Assembly (NCBI GenBank): GCA_030044395.1
Contig: JASHVW010000440.1
Coordinates: 1 to 6,807 of the forward strand
Direction of reading: 5' to 3'
DNA: 6,807 nt
DNA from: Verrucomicrobiia bacterium
Lineage (GTDB): Bacteria; Verrucomicrobiota; Verrucomicrobiia; Limisphaerales; UBA11358
Shown here: positions 1 to 5,515 of the stretch, in pieces
How the letters are laid out: every line of letters begins with the position of its first letter
How positions within the stretch are numbered: the first letter of the stretch is position 1
Program-made: the position numbers and the translations under genes
The notes under the pieces: model-generated
Databases searched by the model: none
What the model saw: the letters and a program-made list of their open reading frames with translations, nothing else
What the model was told of the DNA's origin: nothing

Positions 1-623
1 TCATTGTGCGTCCAACTCACTACCCGACTGTGCCGAGCGAGGGATTTTGGACGGACGCTCGCGTCGGCCACGGTTTTTTGGTCAATGCCGATGTCAAGCA
101 GCTTGTGGATGTAGCTTATGATTCTGCGCCGTGGAGAACCGTGCTTCCCACCAATATGCCGGGCGGGGGCTTCGATTTGATGGAAACATTGCCAGCAGGC
201 CAAAACGAGTCGGCACTGCAAAAGGAAATTCAAAGGCAGTTTGGCTTGGTGACGCACTCTGAAATGCGCGAGGCCGATGTGTTGCGGCTGGCGGTCAATG
301 ATTCGGAAAGATTGAATTTGCACGTCTCGGTAGGTGGACAGCCGAGCGTTTATGCCAACGGTGCATTCAACAAACCCATGAATTTCGTTTTCAAGAATCA
401 AACGCTCAAAGATGTGGCCATTCATTTGGAAAATTACTTTGAAACCCCGTTAACCGGAGCAAGCGGTTTGGCCGGCCACTACGATTTCACGTTCCATGTG
501 GACTATAAGCTTGAACGCGAGGATCTCCGACAGTCGCTCCGCGATCAACTGGACCAGTTCGGCCTCGAATTGGTTCCCACCAACATGCCCATTGAAATGC
601 TGGTCGTCGAAAAAACAAAATAA
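1..623 (+). CDS. TIGR03435 family protein, C-terminal part (5' end outside window)
   Basis: The reading frame is open to the left edge (codon at 3-5 is Ile), so the GTG at 6 is not necessarily the start and the gene is 5'-partial. About 206 residues are visible. Recognisable family features, counted from the GTG: RTVLPTNMPGG near 44-54 (family pattern R.ILPxxLP.G.YD), LQKEIQRQFGLV at 71-82, a stretch at 88-97 (READVLRLAV), SGLAGHYDF at 153-161, and the typical ending FGLELVPTNMPIEMLVVEK. TIGR03435 is a family of unknown function, abundant in Acidobacteria and Verrucomicrobiota, usually exported or membrane-anchored. In Verrucomicrobiota it is often next to, or fused behind, an ECF-like sigma factor, so this could be the C-terminal half of such a fusion; the missing N-terminus would decide it. 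The stop codon TAA (621-623) lies inside a 14-base sequence repeated upstream of the sigma gene at 5516. Function is not known. Confidence 0.85.
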   Translation, partial: IVRPTHYPTVPSEGFWTDARVGHGFLVNADVKQLVDVAYDSAPWRTVLPTNMPGGGFDLMETLPAGQNESALQKEIQRQFGLVTHSEMREADVLRLAVNDSERLNLHVSVGGQPSVYANGAFNKPMNFVFKNQTLKDVAIHLENYFETPLTGASGLAGHYDFTFHVDYKLEREDLRQSLRDQLDQFGLELVPTNMPIEMLVVEKTK

Positions 624-630
624 TTGTCCC
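617..630 (+). repeat. 14-base direct repeat, copy 1 (AAAATAATTGTCCC)
   Basis: This sequence is identical to 5471-5484. It overlaps the stop codon of the TIGR03435 gene. In both places it is followed by a GC-rich stretch containing GCCG and GGGA and then an AT-rich box, with an ATG 27 nt (here, at 658) or 31 nt (at 5516) after the repeat. Confidence 0.8.
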
Positions 631-657
631 CTTTTGCCGCCGGCGGGACGTATATTA
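624..657 (+). promoter_or_regulatory. Promoter-like element after TIGR03435 gene
   Basis: TTGTCC (624-629) could be a -35 box and TATATT (651-656) a -10 box, but the 21-nt gap is long for a housekeeping promoter. Its resemblance to the region upstream of the sigma gene (5478-5511) is the main reason to list it. No recognisable sigma gene follows: the ATG at 658 opens only a 25-codon Arg-rich ORF ending at 735. It may be an orphan copy of an ECF-type control element, or the leftover start of a lost sigma gene. Confidence 0.35.
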
Positions 658-800
658 ATGAGAATGCAGATACGCAGAGAAAGACGGAGAGTGAGAATTG
701 TTGAAATGTTTAAACGCGAGCCGCACGAAATGTGAGAAAATCACACAGGGCGTTTGAAGAAATTGTTGCCGTGCGCCGCCGCGAGAATCCGGCTCATAGC

Positions 801-814
801 TCGTAAATCGTAAA
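801..814 (+). repeat. Short tandem repeat, two TCGTAAA units
   Basis: Two adjacent identical 7-base units, TCGTAAA TCGTAAA, followed by TCC. The array is too short for more than a description; it could be a fragment of a dispersed intergenic repeat. Confidence 0.5.
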
Positions 815-858
815 TCCTGCGCCTTCTCCGCTTATAAATTTTCATTTTCTTTGTAACT

Positions 859-873
859 GTTCCCATCCGGAAC
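859..873. promoter_or_regulatory. Inverted repeat GTTCC-N5-GGAAC upstream of first pseudopilin
   Basis: Perfect 5-base arms (859-863 and 869-873) around CATCC, ending 21 bases before the ATG at 895. A dimeric regulator could bind here, but arms this short occur by chance. GGAAC is also the classic ECF -35 core; however, no matching -10 fits before the start codon. Confidence 0.25.
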
Positions 874-894
874 TGTTAGTATGATGAAGAACTG

Positions 895-1788
895 ATGAAA
901 GCAAACGGCCAGGCGAACCGCGGTTTCACGCTCCTTGAATTGCTCGTGGTCATCGCCATCATCGGCATTTTGGCGGCCATGCTGTTCCCGGCGTTGTCGC
1001 GCGCCAGGCAGCGGTCCCAGGGCATCATGTGCATGAACAACGGCCACCAGATGATTACCGCCATCCACCTGTACGGCGGCGACAACAACGACTTTTTCCC
1101 TCCCAATCCCGACGACGGCAACACGATCCCCGGCTATAACTGGTGCAGCGGCGAAGCGGGCATCGGCCAACCGCAGGAATTTGACCCCGATGTCATCTCG
1201 GACCCGACCCGTTCATTGCTGGTCAAATATCTCAGCGGCAACATAACGGTCTTCCACTGCCCGGCCGACACGCGGCAGGGATTATATCAAGGCTCCAATC
1301 CGGCTCTCATCGGGCGGATTGTGCCCGCCGCGCGAACGTTTTCAATGAGCCAAGCCGTGGGCACCGTTGACCCGGGCTACGACGCCACTGAGTATTCGCC
1401 GCCGGCCAGCCACTATGGCGTGCCAAATCTCTCTGTCAACGGCCCGTGGTTGAATAACCAGGACACTCATCACCGTAATTCGCCCTGGGCCACTTATGGC
1501 AAGCTTTCCTCCATCGTCGCGCCGGGACCCTCCACGCTCTGGGTGCTGGTGGACGAAAACCCCTCGGGCCTCAATGACGCCGCCTTTGCCTTTGGAATGG
1601 AAGACGCCGAGTGGATTGACGCGCCCGGTTCGTACCACAACGGCGCGTGCGGGTTCGCCTTTTCGGACGGACATTCTGAAACTCACCGTTGGATCCAAAT
1701 ACCCCAGCCGGCGTCAGACGCCAACGAGACGGATTGGGGCTGGATGCAGCAGCGCACCTCGGCCAAAGTAGGAACGGAGGCGGATTGA
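895..1788 (+). CDS. Pseudopilin-like protein with prepilin leader and H-X9-DG motif
   Basis: A 297-residue type II secretion/type IV pilin-like protein. The leader is MKANGQANRG, with prepilin peptidase cleavage expected after Gly10, Phe11 as the mature N-terminus and the conserved Glu at mature position 5 (Glu15). The N-terminal hydrophobic helix spans about 13-34 and serves as membrane anchor and assembly helix. FHCPAD at 120-125 is the conserved Cys-Pro motif of this group. The C-terminus carries H248-X9-D258-G259 (HNGACGFAFSDG), the H-X9-DG signature of the pseudopilins (DUF1559-like) greatly expanded in Planctomycetes and Verrucomicrobiota. A GAAG at 886-889 lies five bases before ATG 895, and the start aligns exactly with the next gene's leader. 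ATG 895 overlaps the TGA of a four-codon mini-ORF (881-895). The gene lies 23 bases upstream of a paralogue, probably in one operon. The assembled structure and substrate are unknown. Confidence 0.92.
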   Translation: MKANGQANRGFTLLELLVVIAIIGILAAMLFPALSRARQRSQGIMCMNNGHQMITAIHLYGGDNNDFFPPNPDDGNTIPGYNWCSGEAGIGQPQEFDPDVISDPTRSLLVKYLSGNITVFHCPADTRQGLYQGSNPALIGRIVPAARTFSMSQAVGTVDPGYDATEYSPPASHYGVPNLSVNGPWLNNQDTHHRNSPWATYGKLSSIVAPGPSTLWVLVDENPSGLNDAAFAFGMEDAEWIDAPGSYHNGACGFAFSDGHSETHRWIQIPQPASDANETDWGWMQQRTSAKVGTEAD

Positions 1789-1803
1789 TTTTCATGCAGG
1801 ATC

Positions 1804-1807
1804 GGGA
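1804..1807 (+). promoter_or_regulatory. Weak ribosome binding site deciding the second pseudopilin start
   Basis: GGGA lies four bases before ATG 1812. Together with alignment of the leader MKASGHAKRG to MKANGQANRG of the gene before, it favours 1812 over the in-frame ATGs at 1689 (inside the previous gene) and 1794. A stronger GGAGG at 1776-1780 lies 13 bases before ATG 1794, so a six-residue longer leader remains possible. Confidence 0.4.
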
Positions 1808-1811
1808 ACAC

Positions 1812-2573
1812 ATGAAAGCAAGCGGCCATGCAAAGCGCGGTTTTACCCTCCTCGAATTGCTGGTCGTCATCGCCATCATCGCCATCCTTGCGGCGCTGCT
1901 GCTGCCCGTGCTGGCGGCGGCCAAAAAACGCGCCGCCCAGGCCGCCTGTATTAACGACATGAAACAACTCGGCATGGGGATGAGAATGTATGTTGATGAC
2001 AACCACGACACGTTCCCAGGCATGGCCTCCGAACACAGCGGGTTTCAGGCCGCCGATTGGATTTATTGGCGAACCAACTCGAGCTACCCGCAGGTCCAGC
2101 AAAGTCCTATCGTGCTGGCGCTGGCCAATACCAGCGCAAAGCTGTTCCGTTGCCCGTTGGACACCGACGACAGCGCGCGCCTGGCCGAAGGGGCGACCGA
2201 CCCGGCCAATGGCCCTTACTTCTACAGCTACAGTTTGACCAGCTACAACCTCACGGGTGACAGCGACGGAATCCAGGTGAACCCGGGCATGTCCTCGAAC
2301 TTTTCCAGTGGGGTAAGTCTTTCGTTCAGGCTCGCTCAGGTCCGCAATCCCGCCGGCAAAATCATGCTTGCCGAAGAAGTGGCCTCCGATAGCAGCAGCG
2401 ACAATCCTACCGGCGCATCGGTCATTAACGATGGGCGATGGATGCCGCAAGACCCCGATCCATTGACCGCGCGGCATGGGGGCAAGGCGGATGTTACCTT
2501 CGCGGATTTCCATGTGGAACCCGAGACGTGGAAATTTGGAGAGGATCTGAATAATTCGGAACCGGACTTGTGA
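1812..2573 (+). CDS. Second pseudopilin-like protein, tandem paralogue
   Basis: With the start at 1812 this is a 253-residue protein. The leader MKASGHAKRG is followed by Phe11 and Glu15 (mature +1 and +5) and a hydrophobic helix up to about residue 34, the pattern processed by PilD-type prepilin peptidase. The sequence KQLGMGMRMYVDDN at 51-64 and FRCPLDTD at 112-119 are typical of this family (Cys-Pro motif). Near the end, H222-X9-D232 is followed by Phe instead of Gly, so the H-X9-DG motif is slightly degenerate; the residues before it (GGKADVTFAD) still fit. The leader DNA is very close to that of the gene 23 bases upstream, which indicates tandem duplication; the rest of the two proteins differs considerably. 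It is probably a minor pseudopilin of the same apparatus or an independent surface protein. No secretion ATPase or other core machinery is encoded in the window. Confidence 0.92.
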   Translation: MKASGHAKRGFTLLELLVVIAIIAILAALLLPVLAAAKKRAAQAACINDMKQLGMGMRMYVDDNHDTFPGMASEHSGFQAADWIYWRTNSSYPQVQQSPIVLALANTSAKLFRCPLDTDDSARLAEGATDPANGPYFYSYSLTSYNLTGDSDGIQVNPGMSSNFSSGVSLSFRLAQVRNPAGKIMLAEEVASDSSSDNPTGASVINDGRWMPQDPDPLTARHGGKADVTFADFHVEPETWKFGEDLNNSEPDL

Positions 2574-2622
2574 GCAGGGGGCGACGTGACTAGCCCCTAA
2601 GTGACAACTCCGCGCCAAATTT

Positions 2623-3369
2623 GTGAATAAGACATTGATCATCGCCGCCTCGGGGGCCGTGTTGCTTTTCATTTTCGCAGGCGTTGGAATTTGTTTATTT
2701 TGGAAATCGTGCCAGCCGGTGGCGCTGTGGCACGCCGAAGGCAACGCCCGCGACAGCACTGGCCATAACGACGGACGCCTGGTCAACGTCACCTTCACTC
2801 GGGGTGTGGCCGGGCAGGCCTTCTATTTGAACGGCTCGAACGCTTACGTGGAGATTCCCGATTCACGCAGTCTCAAACCCGCCAGCATTACCGTCGCCGC
2901 CTGGGTGCGGCTGGATGCGGAAGTGACGCCGGGCGCAAATGCGCCGGGCATCCAAACCATTGTTTTCAAGAAAAACACGCGCGACGCCGTTTTCGAGGGT
3001 TATTGCCTTCAAAAGAATGAAATCAATGGCCGGGATTTCTTTCGATTTCTCATCAGTTCTTCCAATGGCCAGCAAGTGGTGGCCGATTCGACCACCGACG
3101 CCGAAACAGGGATCTGGTATCACCTCGCCGGCACTTATGACCGTGACAATGCCGCCTTGAAGCTTTACGTCAACGGCAGGTTGGAAGGCGTCGCTCGCGC
3201 GGATTTCGCCTTGAATTATGGCCGGCGTCCAATATTCATTGGAGCGACCGGAGAATGGTGGGACGGCAAGTTTGGCGGGGCGATAGACGAAGTGGCCATA
3301 TACAATCGCGCCCTGTCGGCGCATCAAATCGCCGCCCTCTATCACACCGGCGCGCGCGGGGAATACTGA
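2623..3369 (+). CDS. Membrane-anchored LamG/concanavalin A-like domain protein
   Basis: 248 residues. A single N-terminal hydrophobic segment (about 4-26, followed by Trp-Lys-Ser-Cys) should act as an uncleaved anchor or signal; there is no good lipobox. From about residue 33 to 245 it reads as a LamG-like jelly roll (concanavalin A-like lectin/glucanase fold, LamG_3 type): LWHAEGNARDSTGHNDG at 35-51, NGSNAYVEIPDS at 70-81, ITVAAWVRLD at 89-98, GIWYHLAGTYD at 163-173, LKLYVNGRLEG at 179-189 and GGAIDEVAIYNRALSAHQIA at 218-237. Such domains usually bind carbohydrate or protein ligands; I see no catalytic residues for a hydrolase. The likely start is GTG 2623, without a clear Shine-Dalgarno sequence, which suggests coupling to the gene ending 49 bases upstream. 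It is probably co-transcribed with the two pseudopilins; Verrucomicrobiota often encode LamG domains near such pilins. The ligand is unknown. Confidence 0.87.
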   Translation: MNKTLIIAASGAVLLFIFAGVGICLFWKSCQPVALWHAEGNARDSTGHNDGRLVNVTFTRGVAGQAFYLNGSNAYVEIPDSRSLKPASITVAAWVRLDAEVTPGANAPGIQTIVFKKNTRDAVFEGYCLQKNEINGRDFFRFLISSSNGQQVVADSTTDAETGIWYHLAGTYDRDNAALKLYVNGRLEGVARADFALNYGRRPIFIGATGEWWDGKFGGAIDEVAIYNRALSAHQIAALYHTGARGEY

Positions 3370-3413
3370 AATCACTTTCGCGGATGACAGGATGCAAGCA
3401 CAACTGCATTAAC

Positions 3414-3467
3414 ATGAAACGCGTCTTTACATTGATTGAACTGCTGGTGGTTATTCCCACCGCTTGA
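3414..3467 (+). pseudogene. Truncated prepilin gene: leader only, 17 codons
   Basis: ATG 3414 opens MKRVFTLIELLVVIPTA followed by TGA. The first 14 residues match the canonical prepilin N-terminus: a short basic leader, then FTLIELLVVI with the key Glu. The usual continuation (AIIAILAALLLPAL) is replaced by Pro-Thr-Ala and a stop. The following 66 bases, up to the next ATG, show no recognisable pilin continuation in the frames I checked. The break falls within a perfect inverted repeat (3460-3472). The simplest reading is the stump of a third pseudopilin of this cluster whose body was deleted. Less likely, it is an expressed leader-like peptide. It lies in frame with a longer ORF starting inside the LamG gene, which is a shadow. 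Confidence 0.7.
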
Positions 3468-3472
3468 AGCGG
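3460..3472. repeat. Perfect inverted repeat CCGCTT-G-AAGCGG
   Basis: Six-base arms around a single G, spanning the stop codon (3465-3467) of the truncated prepilin. A one-base loop is too tight for a normal hairpin, so a cruciform or a dimeric binding site would be more plausible. It may mark the deletion junction that removed the rest of the pilin gene. Confidence 0.4.
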
Positions 3473-3533
3473 ATATCGCTCTGAACGTGACGAAACACGC
3501 GGCCGACTGTCGTAACTATCGCTGATCTCATCA

Positions 3534-5432
3534 ATGCAAAATCCAAAAACCCACAGCGGGGGATTCGAGGCGTTGAACCTCTTTAAGGGCTTCCTTGCCC
3601 ACCGTCATCTCCCTGTGTTCCTCGCTTTGGGAGCCATACTGATAATGTTGCCCGCCTTGAAGACCGGCCTGGTCGCGGACGACCTGATGCAACGCGCGGT
3701 TGAACTTCGGCCAAGCCAGTTGCCTTCGCGAATGCATGAGACGGGCAACCCCGCCGATTCCGGAAGTTTCTCGACGGTCCTTTTTGACCTCTTCGGCCTC
3801 AACCGGGATCCGCATTATATCTCTTTAATGAAGAACTACGGCACGCTTCCTTGGTGGACGCCGGATGGTCTAAAACTCAGTCTCTTCCGCCCAGTCGCCG
3901 CGTTCACCCACTGGCTGGATTACCGCCTCTTTTCCGACTCTCCCGCGCTGATGCACGCCCATAATATCGCGTGGTTCGCGGCTGTCATTTTTCTCCTCAC
4001 GATCGTTTATCGGAAGTTGATGGGCGTGGGATGGGCCGCCGGATTGGCGGCGCTCTTGTTCCTGCTGGATGACTACACCTGCTTCCCGGTGATGTTCATC
4101 GCCAACCGCGGCTTCGTCATGGCGCTCTTCTTTGGCCTGGTTTGCCTTTACGAACATCATCAATGGCGTTCCACATCGTCCCGTTCCGCACTGGCGCTGT
4201 CCGTGTTATTCCTGGCGCTTTCCCTTCTTTCAGAGGAAGGCGGAGCATCAACCTTTGCCTTCATTCTCGCGTATGCCCTCGTCCTCGATCAGGGCTCCTT
4301 TTGCGTTCGGGTGCTGACGCTTTTGCCTTCGATCCTGGTCCTCATCGCGTGGCGGACCCTCTATGTCCTCTCCGGCTACGGTTTGTCTCATGAGGGTCTT
4401 TTTTACGTTGATCCTCTGAACGAGCCGTTTCTCTTTGCTCGGGAACTGGCGCCCCGGATGGCCCTTGTTCTCGGAGGCCAGCTCTCCTGCGTGCCGCCGG
4501 AAATTCTGCTCGCGGTTAAGCCTTCATTGCTCCCCGTAATCATCGCGCTTTATGCCCTGTTCGCGGTTGGCGTTCTCGCCGTCTTTCTCCCTTGGATGCA
4601 CCGGAATAAGATGGCCCGGTTTTGGCTCGCCATCATGCTGCTCGCCGCCATCCCTGAATCATCGTTGGTGCCATTGTCCAAAAATTTTGGCTTTGTCGCC
4701 GTCGGCGCTTATGGATTGATCGCCAGTTTCATCGCCGGCCTCATCACCGCGCCGGCCCGGTTGCCGGAAAGTTTCGCCCGTCGGACGCCGGCATGGATTG
4801 CCTGTACGTTGCTCATTCTGGCGCATGTTCCAGGAGCAATTGCCGAAAGAGTCGTAACCTTTAAGGGTGCCTCTTCCGTTTTCGCTCAGTTGAACCGGAT
4901 CCCTCGCGATTGGCCGGCCATCTGGAACCAAAATGTGATCGTCATCAATTACCCTTGCCCGCTCGTGTCGGCCTATGTCCCTTCTTACAAGGCGTATTTC
5001 CACCAGCCGCTGCCCAACAGGTTGCGGATGCTGGCGCCGGCCTGCACGTCCCTTGACGTCCAACGGACGGATGCCCAAACGCTGGTGATCCAATCCCACG
5101 GTCGGGACCTATTCACCTGTGACGACGTCGGCTCCGTCCATATCGCCTATCTGTTCAGCGCTTGCAACTTGCTCCTGGACAAACCCCATTGCAAAAAGGG
5201 CGACCGGTATCACTTCAACGGTCTCATCGTGGATGTTCTGGAAACAGATGAGGCGGATTTGCCGTCCCGTGTCGCCTTCCGGTTCGACACCTCGCTGAAT
5301 TCGTCCGATTTCCGCTGGTTCTGGTTCGACTGGCGGACATTCTCCGTGCCGCCCTTCAAAATACCGGCCATCGGACAGAGCGTTACACTGTCTGGGCCAC
5401 AACAGGAGACGGCGTGGGAAGTCTCTGAATAA
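3534..5432 (+). CDS. Polytopic membrane protein, GT-C glycosyltransferase-like
   Basis: 632 residues. Roughly eleven or twelve hydrophobic segments can be picked by eye: about 27-43, 143-160, 165-179, 189-206, 218-233, 238-252, 258-280, 307-319 (weak), 331-353, 362-377, 385-404 and 420-438. A C-terminal domain of about 190 residues with no strong TM segment follows. Asp49-Asp50, right after the first TM segment, lies where GT-C enzymes such as the PMT and TMTC/DUF1736 families keep their acidic catalytic residues. The stretch SLFRPVAAFTHWLDYRLF (116-133), HAHNIAWF (141-148) and a later IANRGFVMALFF (189-200) resemble the FRPL..., yHl.N and aGR patterns of that group. The likely role is transfer of a sugar from a polyprenyl-phosphate donor to a protein or glycan at the periplasmic face; this is inferred from fold-like features only. 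ATG 3534 is the first possible start after an in-frame TAA at 3513, but has no clear Shine-Dalgarno sequence. It could equally be a polytopic protein of another function. Confidence 0.75.
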   Translation: MQNPKTHSGGFEALNLFKGFLAHRHLPVFLALGAILIMLPALKTGLVADDLMQRAVELRPSQLPSRMHETGNPADSGSFSTVLFDLFGLNRDPHYISLMKNYGTLPWWTPDGLKLSLFRPVAAFTHWLDYRLFSDSPALMHAHNIAWFAAVIFLLTIVYRKLMGVGWAAGLAALLFLLDDYTCFPVMFIANRGFVMALFFGLVCLYEHHQWRSTSSRSALALSVLFLALSLLSEEGGASTFAFILAYALVLDQGSFCVRVLTLLPSILVLIAWRTLYVLSGYGLSHEGLFYVDPLNEPFLFARELAPRMALVLGGQLSCVPPEILLAVKPSLLPVIIALYALFAVGVLAVFLPWMHRNKMARFWLAIMLLAAIPESSLVPLSKNFGFVAVGAYGLIASFIAGLITAPARLPESFARRTPAWIACTLLILAHVPGAIAERVVTFKGASSVFAQLNRIPRDWPAIWNQNVIVINYPCPLVSAYVPSYKAYFHQPLPNRLRMLAPACTSLDVQRTDAQTLVIQSHGRDLFTCDDVGSVHIAYLFSACNLLLDKPHCKKGDRYHFNGLIVDVLETDEADLPSRVAFRFDTSLNSSDFRWFWFDWRTFSVPPFKIPAIGQSVTLSGPQQETAWEVSE

Positions 5433-5470
5433 TCGCCGATTCCAATTCTTTTATTCGTCATTCTTCATTT

Positions 5471-5484
5471 AAAATAATTGTCCC
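5471..5484 (+). repeat. 14-base direct repeat, copy 2 (AAAATAATTGTCCC)
   Basis: Identical to 617-630, and ending 31 bases before the sigma factor start codon. It forms the upstream part of the putative promoter of that gene. Confidence 0.8.
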
Positions 5485-5511
5485 ATTCCGCCGTCGACCG
5501 GGGATAATAGG
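5478..5511 (+). promoter_or_regulatory. Putative promoter of the sigma factor gene
   Basis: TTGTCC at 5478-5483 and GATAAT at 5503-5508 are separated by 19 bases. A similar arrangement occurs at 624-657 behind the TIGR03435 gene. If GATAAT is the -10 box, transcription would begin at about 5514-5516, on or next to the ATG, so the message would be leaderless; AGG (5509-5511) is the only weak Shine-Dalgarno candidate and is only four bases from the ATG. Autoregulation by the encoded sigma factor is possible, as is common for ECF factors, but the sequence alone does not show it. Confidence 0.4.
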
Positions 5512-5515
5512 TTAA

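Larger units (their letters stand above)
624..894. other. Non-coding region before the pseudopilin cluster
   Basis: About 270 bases with no convincing gene. It holds the promoter-like element at 624-657, a purine-rich tract (about 658-700, with ACGCAGAG and GACGGAGAG as imperfect copies) and a tandem pair TCGTAAA at 801-807 and 808-814. Just before the first pseudopilin is an inverted repeat GTTCC-N5-GGAAC (859-873) and a direct repeat AACTGTT (855-861 and 871-877). A weak -35-like TTGTAA lies at 851-856. No clear terminator follows the TIGR03435 gene. Confidence 0.5.
3370..3533. other. Spacer between LamG gene and polytopic membrane protein
   Basis: Apart from the 17-codon prepilin leader at 3414-3467 I see no gene. 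There are two short inverted repeats: ATGCA-N8-TGCAT (3392-3409), just before ATG 3414, and CCGCTT-G-AAGCGG (3460-3472) over the stop codon. Neither is followed by a T-run, so neither looks like an intrinsic terminator. No clear promoter for the gene at 3534 was found. Confidence 0.45.

Noticed and set aside
658..735. A 25-codon ORF starting right after the first promoter-like element
   Set aside because: It is Arg-rich, lies in a purine-rich tract, shows no similarity to a sigma factor start and has no ribosome binding site.
2576..2598. GGGG/CCCC hairpin (AGGGG with CCCCT) after the second pseudopilin as a terminator
   Set aside because: The arms are only five bases, the loop is about 13 bases and there is no T-run, so it is more likely a chance pairing inside an operon.
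1683..2798. A 371-codon open frame on the minus strand opposite the second pseudopilin
   Set aside because: The plus strand here encodes clear pilin and LamG motifs; the minus frame has no recognisable domain and is a by-product of GC-rich codon use.
4659..5099. A 146-codon minus-strand frame inside the membrane protein gene
   Set aside because: The plus frame is continuous over 632 codons with regular membrane segments; the minus frame has no support.
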